A stretch of DNA of 64,000 nucleotides. Source: Nematostella vectensis. Lineage: Eukaryota > Cnidaria > Anthozoa > Actiniaria > Edwardsiidae. Positions 1-16,743 of the stretch are shown in pieces (position 1 is the first letter of the stretch; each line of letters starts with the position of its first letter). The notes under the pieces were generated by a model. It made no database searches and was not told the origin of the DNA. It saw only the letters and a list, made by a program, of their open reading frames with translations. The stretch lies in NCBI RefSeq assembly GCF_932526225.1, contig NC_064044.1, positions 9,226,801 through 9,290,800 on the forward strand. Reading direction: 5' to 3'. A program made the translations under genes and the position numbers.

Positions 1-338
1 CTCGAATGTACACAAGACCCCAACAAGATTTCAATCTTGAACTTTTAACTTGGTCTACATAAGTGTTTTTTATTTTTTATTTTTTTATCTAACTCGTAGT
101 GTCTTCTCTTTAATGAAATTGCGCGGATATATATGCTTAGCACCTGTGCTCAAAGCGGCCTATTAGCTTAGTGCGCTGTATAATTACATGCAGGTGAAAA
201 GCATGATGTATATGTTCCTGCAATACAAGCTCCCGCCTACATACAAAAAAACAGATAACCAACATAGTCAACAATTAGCAAAGAAATTGAAACATTCGAA
301 AAGCATCCTCGAAAGAATCACCGGATTTTTCGCACCAA
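1..338. other. Upstream flank of the GPCR gene, no gene seen
   Basis: AT-rich sequence with no convincing exon. It is presumably the 5' untranslated and promoter region of the single-exon GPCR that follows. No TATA box was assigned with confidence. Confidence 0.5.
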
Positions 339-1322
339 ATGTCAATTTATAATTACTCTTGTTATCACTTTACAAAATGGATGCAATTCGGGCAAATCAC
401 GTACCAAGAGTGTGTGGCAGTTGCTATACTAAACGGACTTACTATTTTACCCGCTATTATCTTAAATGCCTTAATACTTGTATCGATCTGGAGGACACCT
501 TCGCTTCACTTGCCGGCCATGGTTTTATTGGGCAACCTGGCGTTGTCTGATTTTGCTGTTGGGATCATCGCCCAGCCCGTGATAATAGCGACTTCGTTTC
601 TTGAACTGAGAGGGAACGAGTACCAAGAGGCTTATTGCGAGAGCGCGATCGCATACGTTTCGACTTCGACTCAGTTCGGAGGCGTTTCTCTACTAAGTAT
701 CACAGCAGTGACGGTTGATAGATTCCTGGCTATATATCTTCATCTTCGTTACCGAAGCATAGTGACAATGAAAAAGACAGTCATACTTTGTGTTCTAATT
801 TGGTTCATGTCGCTATCTGTAGCGCTCTTTTGGATGGCTGGATTCACCTTTTACAGCACTGCGACCAATTCAATCATGTCTCTTTGTATGGCTATAATTG
901 TCATTTGCTACGGTTACATCTACAAGACTCTACGACGACACCAAGTGCAAGTCGACGTCCAAAATACTTGTTCTGTGGTCGCAACAGAGGCCTCAATGAC
1001 GGATACTAAAGACGAACTAAGGCCTACTTCAATTAAAAAATACAGAAAGTCTGTGATAAGCTCATTGTATATCTATTTCGCGTTCGTCATGTGTTATTTT
1101 CCGCTGTTTTGCGCGCTGGTTTATAACGAGATAACGAAAGATAACTATTTATCGCCGAAGTTTGTCAAATTTGGGGGAACCATCGTCTTGGCAAACTCTG
1201 CTTTGAATCCGGTGATATTTTGCTGGAGGTTGAAGGAGTTAAGAAACGCAGTAAGAGAAACTCTAGAAAATGTGCGTGAGTTAATAGGACTTACAGGGAG
1301 CAACGTAAAGGCTTTAAGGTAG
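339..1322 (+). CDS. Class A (rhodopsin-like) G protein-coupled receptor, single exon
   Basis: A 327-residue seven-helix receptor in one uninterrupted exon, starting at ATG in an A-rich context. Visible signatures: an N-terminal NYS glycosylation site; helix 2 LALSDF with the conserved Asp; a Cys just before helix 3 (EAYCES); helix 3 end DRFLAI in place of DRY; helix 6 CYFP in place of CWxP; helix 7 NPVIF in place of NPxxY; a basic amphipathic stretch after helix 7. The loop between helices 4 and 5 is very short and has no Cys to pair with the helix 3 Cys. That recalls the melanocortin/adenosine/cannabinoid-type group, but the ligand cannot be assigned. It should act at the plasma membrane through heterotrimeric G proteins. 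Intronless receptors of this kind are commonly expanded in cnidarians (general knowledge). Confidence 0.9.
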   Translation: MSIYNYSCYHFTKWMQFGQITYQECVAVAILNGLTILPAIILNALILVSIWRTPSLHLPAMVLLGNLALSDFAVGIIAQPVIIATSFLELRGNEYQEAYCESAIAYVSTSTQFGGVSLLSITAVTVDRFLAIYLHLRYRSIVTMKKTVILCVLIWFMSLSVALFWMAGFTFYSTATNSIMSLCMAIIVICYGYIYKTLRRHQVQVDVQNTCSVVATEASMTDTKDELRPTSIKKYRKSVISSLYIYFAFVMCYFPLFCALVYNEITKDNYLSPKFVKFGGTIVLANSALNPVIFCWRLKELRNAVRETLENVRELIGLTGSNVKALR

Positions 1323-2345
1323 CAAAGCCGAAAGTAGTGATATTTATACTTATAGTCATAACCTTAAAGTTTATATATCCTAAGTTTATATTATAAGAAA
1401 AGCGAGATAAAGAATGCCAAAAATAAATAATGAGTTTTGGATAACTATATCAGAACTTGGACTTAGTGAGCACCATCTCAATTCCCATCTTTTCACTACA
1501 GGTGACTGAGAAATCGTAGTTTGTACCATTTCAGTTCCCATTCTTGTTCCCATTGATGCAGGCTGCTTATACTATAGCAAGAAAATTTAATAGAACATGG
1601 AAAAATGTGTTACAAACCAATTAAAACATCTTTCTGTTCTCCTTAGTTAATTGCAATAATAAATAGAGAGAATAGCACTCTGCGAAATGGGTTATATGCG
1701 AAGGATCCAGTTGGTTTATATTATATCCAAGGATGAGTAAAGGTACAGCCTACCGAAGCCGACAAGTACTATTTTCTATCCATTTCCATCCGCTCTATGT
1801 GAGGCTTTTCAACCAACATACAATCTAAGGTCAAAAATAATAATAAACCTAATATTAAAATCACTCTATAAGCGAAGTACATCCTCTTAGAAGACTCAAA
1901 GTCACTAATCTAATTGAAAATACATTGTTAAAAAATAGAGCTGCACCAAGGTATATTCTTATTTGTATAATCGTGGTATCAAGAACATATTTTGTCCGAT
2001 GGGCGAATTATTGACAAGCCTGTTAATAAAAATCGGGAATGAATGATGATGACGTTTAACGTGCTCCCCATGGAATACCATTATGGGGGGGGGGGGGGGG
2101 GACCGCGTGTGAAATCCGATGCTTTAAAGCCGCTTTTTTACCAGTTTACTTCCGGTCGATTGCGTAACATCCGATAATTTTCAACGGAAAAGGCGAAAAA
2201 GTTTTCTAAATAATAAAAGCAGTGTGTCCATTGGAAGTTTCTTCGAAGATTTGATCGATAATTTAGAGCGGATGGCCAGCGATGATTCTAACAGATTCTT
2301 TTGTCTATTGTCAGTATCGCCACCTCCAATATTTCGAGGCCTGGT
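1323..2345. other. Intergenic stretch between GPCR and STOML1-like gene
   Basis: No exon recognised. Contents: AATAAA-like signals shortly after the GPCR stop (around 1425), a G16 run near 2087-2102, and one copy of a dispersed inverted-repeat element near 2120-2330 (listed separately). Confidence 0.6.
2120..2330. mobile_element. Short inverted-repeat element, dispersed family copy 1
   Basis: This segment matches, in reverse complement, segments near 18270-18480 and 52080-52318. The shared core includes GGCCATCCGCTC and TTTTCCGTT. The outer parts share AAAGCCGC and a CAGTTTACTTCC-type sequence, and in the 52-kb copy related sequence lies inverted at both ends. No coding capacity. Most likely a nonautonomous DNA transposon. 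Confidence 0.55.
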
Positions 2346-2513
2346 CAGGGGCGTAGCCAGGGAAATGACCCAGGGGGCCCGGGCCCCACTTCTAGCAGCC
2401 AAAAATACAGTAAATGTATGAGACATTATCTAAAATACAGGAGAAAATGCCTTGAAAGGGCCTTTTGGGCCCCCTCCTGTTAAAAATCCTGGCTACGCCG
2501 CTGCTGGTACAGC
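2346..2513. mobile_element. MITE with CAGGGGCGTAGCC ends and 5-bp target duplication
   Basis: The left end CAGGGGCGTAGCCAGG faces an inverted right end CCTGGCTACGCCGCTG. The element is flanked on both sides by CTGGT, a 5-bp direct repeat consistent with a target-site duplication. At 168 bp with no ORF it is nonautonomous. CAGGGGCG termini with 5-bp duplications fit a hAT5-like group, though the superfamily is inferred. Confidence 0.65.
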
Positions 2514-2656
2514 TATGTACGTACCTAGATAAGTAATGCAGTATTAGACGCATTACGTAGATTGAAGTATGTTTTTATTTGCCACTATGTGAGTTGCTTC
2601 GTATCGATCATTTTAAAGCTTTGTATGGCCTTAGCGAGTGGATAAGTCAAAGAAGC

Positions 2657-7910
<5,254 letters not shown>

Positions 7911-8248
7911 CGAAGACTGCGAAACTGTTGTTAGGATTATATTAGTGAGAGTACCGAACTGGAAAAGAGAAGAGTCGAGAACGGTGAGCGCTCATGTCAA
8001 CATTTAGAACTCTTGAATTTACTAGGGTGGAGGGGGTGGGGATCACGGAATAGAACTCTTTGGGCGTTTTAAGGGATTTGCAGCTGGATTTAAACATTAT
8101 GAGAACCTGTAAATGATTTTGATAATGTCTCATGCTAACAAGTATTAATTTGCATTCATGCCTGTCATGGTTTTATTTCCATAAAAGTCATATCTTGCAC
8201 CTACCCTCTCCCCCGCATATAAAAAAAAAACGTCCATATAGGCTCCAA
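7911..8248. promoter_or_regulatory. Shared intergenic promoter region, STOML1-like (-) and MRPL1 (+)
   Basis: Only about 340-360 bp separate the start codons of two divergently transcribed genes, so both promoters and both 5' UTRs must lie here. No TATA box is evident. Assignment as a bidirectional promoter is inferred from geometry alone. Confidence 0.5.
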
Positions 8249-8272
8249 ATGACCAGCGGTTTTACTTTCAAG

Positions 8273-11200
8273 ATGGCGGCCGCCTATCGCAATTTTTCAC
8301 AAACTCGAAGTTTCTTAAAAATATCGCGTCTTTTATCCGTAACTCTACAACAGTCAAGAACTTTAGCACATCTGAGAAGTTCTGCAGAGCTTACGGACAC
8401 AAGGAAGTATCAGGATGACGTATATTTGTTAAATTATCGTCCTAAACCAACACACGATTTCGTGGAAGCGTTGAATGTGTTGAGGTCGTATGCGATCAGT
8501 AATGCCGACGAGACGGTCGAACTCCATTTGAAGATAAATATGGGAGAGAAAAAGGTACACGTTACGAGAATGTCGAGGAGCTACCTCACACTACCAGTCC
8601 ACGGTAGACCCGAATGTGATTTCACATGTCAATATCTAATGCAAATTAAAGATGAACCCTGGGCAAATTTGTACTGTATGATGAAAGAGATAAAATACAG
8701 TGTTTATATGGCTTCGTAAGAGGGTTTCCGATAAACTCGCGAAATTGCTTGAAAATCATCAAGGAGTTCCTAAAAATAGTGATAAAAAAAAGTATAATTC
8801 TTTACATGTCTTTCATCATACAGTAAAAATTTGCTTATAATGATCTTGGGCTGCCTGTGCTCTGGTATGCCCATTTCCATCCTTGTATGAAACGTCAATG
8901 TGAAATGGCCTCTAGAGTTTTATGTTTGTGTGCAAGCATGATCTTATAAATTGAAGAATAAAACATACCCTTCCAAAACAAGCTAACAAGTGGTGCATGA
9001 AGTAATGGGGGAGTGATACAGCTAGAGATGCCTACCATCTCTCTTTATAAAGACTACTGTAAAATACCTAATTACATAGAATACTCAGCAACCATCAACT
9101 TTTACTGACAGCTTCCGGAATCACTTCTATAAATTGGACACAGCCACCCTCCATAGCACCATTGCAATTAATGTTTTTATCAACTTCAACTTTAATTATA
9201 TTAAAACAATATTTAGAGTAGCACACTACCTGCAGATAGCTAAAGCTACAGTTAAGGCAGGTAGGTGCAGGACAGTACTGATTATTATAGTAGTAAGTTT
9301 GTGCACTGATTAGTGGACTTGCACTAAGAGATCACATGACTGTTTGGGTGGCAAACTAGCATGCGCTCAGCCTATTAGTGTAAAAATAACAGCAACAAAA
9401 GGGAACTTATTCAACGCTTATGAAAAAAACAGATCTCTTTTTTTCAGAAAGGGTTTAGTTTCATTTAAAGATTATATTTCTTCGTTGTTCTCTGGTGTGA
9501 CGGGTGCAGTTATATCTGATTTTTTTGTTTGATCATTTTGTTTTGAATCTGCCACCCAAAAAGGTCTCTTGGCGCAAGTCCCCTATTAGAAATAAATTAA
9601 ACATGATCCATATATTTCAGTACAAAATTCAAGCATTCAGAGGAACTGTGCTGATGCCCAAGCCATTTGGAAGCCAAAGAACAGTCCTGGTCTTTGCAGA
9701 GGTAAGGTGATGCTAAGGATATATGAATTGTGAGCTGAGGTCTGCTACAGCACTGAGTTGAAGTTAGAAGTTACAGTAACTTGCTATGTACTGTATGTGC
9801 ATATTAGTAAAACCTGTGTATAGTGTACTAAGAATGCTGTTATTTTTATCAAGCTAGCTCCAAATCTAGGAAAAATTACTGTTATATTTACAGGGTCATC
9901 CCCAAACATTTAAAAAAATTATAAGGAAACAACCAGTAGGGTGAGTTAGGTCTAAATCAATGAAAAATTACAGCTGATCTAGATAAATCTAGCTCCCCAG
10001 TATGTCCTGGGAACATAGAGGAATGCACAGGGCACACATGCATCCCCCCCCCCCCCCCCCCCCCGAAACACCTTCCACCTCCTCCAAGCAGGCTAAAGTA
10101 ATTACATGCAGCATGGTGCAGCATAGGTCATTAACTTGTTTGTATACTTACACATTTTTGTTGCAATATATTGTAGGGGGATGATGCCCAAATGGCAAAA
10201 GAAGCTGGTGCTGACACTGTCGGGGGTGAGGAGTTATTTGAGCAGGTACAGAGCAGCCTATGCAGCATTTGAACTTTATTGTCTACATAATTTACTGTTA
10301 CTCTGGAGTTTCATTATAACAATACTTCAAGTATAACAATATTAAATAGTCTTCAAATAGTAAAATGCATGTGTAATGCCCTTGATTTTAACAATGCAAT
10401 TTTTTGGGGATATTATTATATTAATTTTCCAATGTGTACTTATTTGATTCCTATCTATCTTGGCATTAATAGGTTAAGGAAGGTACATTGAGTTTCGATC
10501 AATGTCTTTCTACGCTGGACATGCTTGACAAAGTAAAGCCTTTACAGAGAATACTCAGACAGAAGATGCCAACGACCCGGAGAGGTGAGGTTTTGTGATT
10601 GCTTTAAGGGAATTAGAGAAATATTTTGTTTGACTGTTAACAAAATCTTCCATTCCAGGCACTGCTACTGATGATATTGTGACAGCAATCCGCACTTATA
10701 AACAAGGGCATCCATACAAATGTGATAAACATGGGTACCTGAACGCTGGTATTGGAAAGGTACATTATATATTGTAGTCAAGTTGATATTATGTTTACAA
10801 ACCATTTCAAATATCTTTGAAAAGGTTTTATTTTTCAGCCATCATTTTAAAGTATTTGTAAAGGGTAGACTAAATGATGATCTGATTGATCAGTAAAAAA
10901 CTCCCCCTCCCCCCCCAAACAAAATTAATGAGCCAAAATTAAATTAACAAGGAATAACAGTGTCATTCAAGAAAAAAAAAAACTTGATGCCAAGGCAACT
11001 GGGCATGAAAAAGTATGAAGCAGGAGAAAAAATATTAACACTGATATTAAAAGTCAGCAAAATATTATCATTTTTGAGATTTACCGTTATCTATAAAAGT
11101 TAGGGGTTTCATCAACTCTTATTCCAAACTGACATGTATTTATTTGGTTTCAGCTGAGCTTCGCAGATGACGAAATAAAGGTCAATGCACAAGCATTAAT

Positions 11201-12090
11201 CCAGACTGTATACTCCCACAGAGTCTCAAGTAAAGGTATAGTAAGGAACAAGAAAAATAGGCTCGTAATCATACATGTAGCTACTGCAGCAAGTATTTAC
11301 AACTGTAGTGTTATCATATATCTCTAGGTTTTTTCTTATTATCTTACTATACAAAGTAGTGATAAACAGAATAAGACTCCCAAGGATTAAAAAAAAGTAA
11401 AGAAGGTATAGTAAGGAACAAAAAAAAAAAACACACTGCAAATTTTATACACCCACAAATACCCATTCACACAAAGCATCCATTTACATCCATGTGTTCA
11501 AGCAGCAGGTGACTGAGATATTTTCAGTCAAATATCCTTTAACCTTGGATTTTTACGGCCTTTATCCTTGGATTTTTACGGCCTTTAACCTTGGATTTTT
11601 ACGGCCTTTAACCTTGGATTTTTTTGGGGCTTGTGCCCAGATTAGTGTTATCATCGCAGAAAACACTTGCTCTGTTCAGTGGCTGGACACAATCTTGTAT
11701 TTTGAGCCGCATGGTTCCTGGGGGTGAGAGAAGTTTTTTTCCCTTCTCTCCTTTTCCCGCTGCCCAGCATCCGTTTTTGTGCTCATCCCCAGGAACTGGA
11801 CGGCTCAAAATACAAAATGGCGCCTGATCGCCAAACACAGAGGGTTTTCTGCAATGATAACACTGATACCGCCTGAACAGGCTAAACAAACATGGGAAAA
11901 CTCAGCTCATTATATTGAAAATTTTAAAATTTATTTTTTAATGTATTTTTTTCTTATACTCTAGCAAATTGCTAGACCTAAAAGAATGTTTTACTTTCCT
12001 CAATTTCTAGGGAAATTCATCACAAGAGTCATGCTGTCATCTACACATGGGCCAGGACTCCTTCTAAATGCGAAAGACATTGTCCCTTAA
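8273..12090 (+). CDS. MRPL1: Mitochondrial large ribosomal subunit protein uL1m
   Basis: Exons: 8273-8554, 9621-9701, 10177-10245, 10473-10584, 10659-10759, 11154-11235, 12011-12090. All use GT-AG and phases agree, giving 268 residues. The start was placed at ATGGCG (8273). An in-frame ATG at 8249 would add eight residues. The first ~45 residues are rich in Arg, Ser and Leu with no acidic residue, as expected for a mitochondrial presequence. The L1 fold follows: VELHLKINMGEKK, AFRGTVLMPKPFGSQRTVLVFAE, EAGADTVGGEELFEQ, then KYLNAGIG-like and VMLSSTHGPGLLL near the C-terminus. uL1m builds the L1 stalk that handles E-site tRNA on the mitoribosome. Somewhat shorter than the human protein (about 325). 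It converges tail-to-tail with the P450 gene 400 bp downstream. Confidence 0.92.
11630..11885. mobile_element. Foldback element in MRPL1 intron 6
   Basis: Two ~110-bp inverted arms contain GTTATCATCGCAGAAAA and TTGTATTTTGAGCCG, with mismatched mirror copies at the right (TTTTCTGCAATGATAAC, CGGCTCAAAATACAA). The same TTTGAGCCGC...GGTTCCTGGGG module appears near 43500. The end sequence GCTTGTGCCCAGATTAG recurs at 17700. Four direct copies of TTGGATTTTTACGGCC-type sequence immediately precede it (about 11540-11625). Confidence 0.6.
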
Positions 12091-12491
12091 ACCTAATGGA
12101 AGGGTACGGTTTCAAATAGCATATGATGGAGTATTATTATTGGGGAATCATGGCGAAATGGAACAGTCAAGTATTAATCATTGCTTTCCACAATACAGAT
12201 AAATCGTTTTATATTTGGTGGCAGTGGCAATCTGTACAGTAGTGGCAGTACTACAGTAATTAACTCCTTACTGTAGTTCCTTACTACAGTCAGTAGTTCC
12301 TTAGCAGAACAGAAATGGCCAACTACAAATGAAAAAAAAAGGACTTGAATGGATTTCTTTACTGCAAGTTGCCAGTAACGATTCTTTCAATAATAAGGGC
12401 TTTAATACAGATTTTTAAAATAACTATTGCCAAAGTCTCAGATTCTTCAGTTCTGACTTACACCTAGACACTTTCATTTTTGCATTCCTTG
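12091..12491. other. Convergent intergenic gap MRPL1 / P450
   Basis: AT-rich 3' flanks of two convergent genes. Nothing else is recognised apart from short imperfect repeats of TACAGTAGTTCCTTA around 12230-12310. Confidence 0.5.
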
Positions 12492-15286
12492 TCATCGCCT
12501 GGTAATGGTACAGATTACACCATCTCTTGGCCTTACTGTCAGCTGCTCCAAAATTTGCTTGGTTTGACCAGGAACTAATTTGAGCTTAAACTCCTGCAGT
12601 AATCTGGCAAGAAGCAGCTTAGCTTCAAACTCTGCTAATGTCTTTCCAATGCATGTGCGTGGACCTGTACAAAATGGTAGGAAACTCGTGGTGGAGATGG
12701 CAGACTTGTTTTTACTAGAAAATCTTTCAGGATCAAATACCAATGGATTTTCCCAGAACTCCTCTAAGCAATGTGTGATTTGGTATACCACGCTAACTGG
12801 GGTGTTGGCAGGAATGTTGTAGCCGCCAAGAGTTTCTCTGAAGGGGAGGATCCGTTGTGTTCCAGTGATTGGGGGATGTAGGCGAAGACCTTCCTTCAGG
12901 GTCATTCCTACATACTCTAACTTTCCAAGGTCTTGGTACTCAACATACTGACGAGAGCCTAGGACGTCATCTACTTCATTGCAAATCCTGTTAAGAAATA
13001 CTCAATTGTCCAAGATGATTGACTGTAATTATAATAATGATAAAAATAATAATGGAGAAATAAAATATGAAGGGATAAAAGAAAATGAAGATTGTTGTTT
13101 CAACCAGGAAACTTTTCATTTTTCAGACTATTAAACATGTGAGATTGAAATATGATAAAAAGTCAGGAAATCAAAAGATTGAGTACTACAATATATGACT
13201 CTTTAACCTTCAAATAAAACTTTGGATTTGGGTAGACCCCATACAACAATTACAGTGTAGATCATTTAACCATTGCGCAGGGGTTTCATTTAGGCCTGGC
13301 GGGAGCCGAAAGCTACTATTTTCCAAGTGCTGCCTACTTTAAAAAGGGTATTAATGTTTTATTTAAACTTATATCTCCACACCCTACTTACCAATTTCCA
13401 CCGCCTACTCTGAAACTTAATTAAACCCCTGATTGCAAGTGAAAAACAAAGTAGAATGTAAAAAAAATCACCCTTCTGTGTCTGATGCAAACATAGCTTT
13501 CAATCTAGGGTCGGTTGTACAACTTACTTGTTTTCGATGCTAGAATCTCCAAGGATTTCCATCAAGGTAAATGACAACTGGTTGGATGTCGTTTCTTGTC
13601 CAGCCACAAAGAAGGTGATAAAGTCATCTGTCATGTTCTCTAGAGTATAGTCAGCATTCTCTTTTCCCATCTGAAGAATATGCGCAAGAATATCCTTAGG
13701 ACTTTCTAAACCCTCGATGATAGCAGTGTTTCTTTCCATGATGACGCTTTGGCCAAACTTTCTTAAGAAACGAATGGCAGATTTGACTTTTTCCTGGTAA
13801 CTGAAGGTCCAGAATTTGAACTTCCAGAAAGGATTTCGCATTCCTTTTTGAAGGCCATCCAGGGCGGTGGTGATGGCACTAGGGAAGGGGCTGTTTTCAT
13901 CCCCAATAGAGTTGACATCAATGTTGAATCCAACCTTTAAAGAGGCAATAGTGAGAATGATAATTAACTGAATTTTCTCATACATAGCCTACGAACAGGC
14001 TTTTGATTTTGTTTTGTTTTAGTTTCTCTACAAGAAAACCACGAAAAATATGAGTTTTCATGTCGGGGCAATTCTTGGATTATGCAGTGCACAGGGGAGG
14101 GTAAAGGGAGAAAGAAATATTACCACCTTAGAGTGGTTTTCAAAAACCTCTGAAATACTTTTTAGTTTATTTAGTACTAATACATTGTAATGTCTTTGTT
14201 TTCTTTTGTTCTGTCTTGACTATTACATTTTAACAACTACATTTTGTTGCACGGGATTTTGAAAACCACTTAGTACACTTATACAGTATTTCAAGATTAT
14301 TCTGTCACCACAGAAATCCCAAATCAACCAGTTTCTAAAGCAGTATTTGGAGTCACAATTGGACCTAAGCAATACAACAGCAATTTTAGACAGGTTATCA
14401 TACACACCGACAACCCACCTAATAGACTCTTATGGGGGGAGGGGCTTCATTGAGCGAACATATGTTAATGTATTGTTAGTTTGAAGTCTTTGTTTGGCCA
14501 TCATATCATTTAGACAATTATGCACATTTTTCCTTTTATGGGCTTTATTCATACCAGCAGTTGGTATGAATAAAGCTCAGAATAGGAAAAATTTGCATAT
14601 AATTGTCTAAATGGTATGATGGCAAACAAAGACTTCAAATCAAATGTAATATTAGATTGACATACTTTTCCGATGACATCTAGCGTTACTTTCGCAAATT
14701 CATCTGCCATTCGAACTTCAGTCTTCCCATCAGCTAAGCTCCCGATTCGCTTCAGAAACTCATTAGAGCTTTCATTGAAAGCTTGCATTAAATTCCTCAG
14801 GTACTTTCTGTGAAACGCATGATTGAGCAAAGCCCTTTTCCGTTTCCAAACTTCGTGATCAAGCTCCGTTAAAACCCCTTCTCCCGCAAACCTTTCTCCA
14901 TAACAGTAAGATATAGTCTTGTACAATCTCGAAGCTTTCGGAAGATTCCAAGTAACGAGGACTTTCTTGACGTCGTCAGGATGACCAAGAACCAAGACCG
15001 GGACATGATAAACCCAGAAAATGTGTGCCCCACCAAACTGATTGTACCACTCGCTCCACAACTCGCAGATCCCTCTTTTCTTGACGTTTATTTCGTACTG
15101 AATGCTAGGCACATTTCCAGCGAAGAAGCTGTCTCGTTTTGGACCGGGGATGTGCGCGTATTGACAGTGAACGTAGAAAAGATAGAGGCAATAAGCTAGA
15201 AATCCAGTGAGTGGAGTTGAAAGTAGGCCAAGTGAAATGATAGCAAAGGCTTGGAGGGATACATATTCTTCGATGAAGGGAATCAT
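12492..15286 (-). CDS. Cytochrome P450, CYP46A1-like (cholesterol 24-hydroxylase family)
   Basis: Exons: 15286-14666, 13934-13528, 12987-12492; phases 0 and 2 agree, giving 507 residues. The start ATG at 15286 precedes a membrane anchor of about 35 residues and the proline hinge HIPGPKR. Canonical P450 signatures are all present: C-helix WKRKR (about 150), I-helix oxygen-activating AGQETT (about 318-323), K-helix ExxR in KEGLRLHPP (about 375-378), DPERF, and the heme loop FLPFCTGPRTCIG with the ligand Cys near 455. The order and wording of motifs, including LVPGQ near the C-terminus, resemble CYP46A1. It should be an ER-anchored monooxygenase reduced by POR. A sterol substrate is plausible but not shown. 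Only two introns exist, against many in vertebrate CYP46A1. Intron positions GK|V and ENK| are shared with the second P450 at 20323-23431. Confidence 0.9.
14479..14640. mobile_element. Near-perfect ~160-bp palindrome in P450 intron 1
   Basis: Arms beginning TTTGAAGTCTTTG and ending CAAAGACTTCAAA fold back around a centre at about 14560 (TACCAGCAGTTGGTA). Both arms contain GGCTTTATTCATACC-type sequence. It can form a long hairpin and fits a foldback MITE. It lies about 25 bp from the donor of exon 1 (boundary 14666). Confidence 0.65.
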
Positions 15287-16415
15287 TTTGATCAAACGCA
15301 GGACCAGAAGCCACGAAACTTGTGATATTTGGAGTACAATGAAATGCAACGTGCAGTTTGGAAAGTCATGTGAGATGTATTAGGTAATTACACAGGCAGC
15401 CCATCTACTTAGATAGACTAGGGTCCCCCCAGGTAGCCCAAGTCATATGGAAGCATACAATTATACTGTTATGAAGGAATTGTAATCTATGCAAAAGTCG
15501 TTTCCGACACGTCAGTTAGATATTTACTTTCACTTTCCATTCGACATTTCACTTATTTGCTTGACGTGGATCCCTTCATTGTTTGACTCAGCATGCGTAG
15601 TTACTGTTTAGCAAAACAGGTTTATATTTGCCAGGCTTAAATAACAGTTTAATGATTACCTTTATCCTTAATCTTACCGCTGTTACATTACTTAATTTTG
15701 CATATTACTATAGTCAAACTCTTCCCTTTATCCTGCTTGTGCTATTTCTATTGAAGGAATTTATTCTTAGTCATTTATTATTTCATCGTTGATTTTTTTC
15801 CCAAAGTCAACACCCGATCTTCTATTCTTACATCATCCTTAAAAATAATTAATTTATTAATGAGGTTAGTATAAATTGAGCAGCATAGTAACTAGCTCTA
15901 GGATTGTACGTAACTGTTGTGAGGACACTACACGATAGTGCTCTAGGTTGGTTTAGTCAGGACTCTCTAAAGTTGGCTTCATCAACTTTCTGGGAGAGAG
16001 ATGTTCCTTCAGTACCTTCCGAAAGTACTCGCCTTCTTACAGCCAACCTCCCGCTAGCCAATGGTAGCTCTACCATTTGTAAACACTCGAGCGGTGCAAT
16101 AAAGAAGAGACGGCCAACCCTTGCTTAGCATGTACAATCCCCGTTCTACCCCCAATACCATAAAAGAACCACCCAAAAATCTCGTAACACTACCATTTCC
16201 ATTGAGATGGATAGTGGCGAAATATCTACCGAGAGCTGAATATTCTGTCTGCCTTAATTTAGATTTTTGCCTATAGAGGGATCTTAGATCTCTGACCTCA
16301 GATTTCTGACAAAAATGGAGGTTAAGAAGACGCATGCAAGACCATAGACTGTAGAGTTGTACCTCTTTTAAAGTAGACTGCTATGGCCCTGCAAATCCAG
16401 TGGACGGAGATTAAC
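15287..16415. other. 5' flank of the first P450 gene
   Basis: No exon found. It should hold the P450 promoter (minus strand). Short ORFs here show no family resemblance. Confidence 0.5.
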
Positions 16416-16660
16416 CAGGCCCATAGCCAGGGGGGTTCAAACGAACCCAGCCAACCGGCTTGAAGGTCCGCTAATGACTAAAAATCTTTTTATAATAATT
16501 ATCTTTATTATTACCGCTTTATGTTAAAAAGTACCCTATTAGTAACATTTTAGATACAAGATTGATTACCTAATGTAATAAGGGGAGGGGTATACCGGAA
16601 ATTTGGTCCGCTGAAATGGAAAAACGAACTACCCTGCTCAGAATCCGGGCTACGGGCCTG
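16416..16660. mobile_element. MITE with CAGGCCCATAGCC ends and TTAAC duplication
   Basis: Left end CAGGCCCATAGCCAGG and inverted right end CCGGGCTACGGGCCTG, directly flanked by TTAAC on both sides. 245 bp, no ORF. The end motif (CAGG...GTAGCC) and the 5-bp duplication match the element at 2346-2513, so both probably belong to one superfamily. Confidence 0.65.
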
Positions 16661-16743
16661 TTAACAGCTCAAGTATCTGGGGATTTTGTGTTGTGTCTGC
16701 TGCTGAATGGAGTTTGACCATATGATTCTATGATTGGCATCAG

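Noticed and set aside
15287-15349. Upstream extension of the first P450 by 21 codons
   Set aside because: Begins with TTG. The ATG at 15286 gives a normal P450 membrane anchor.
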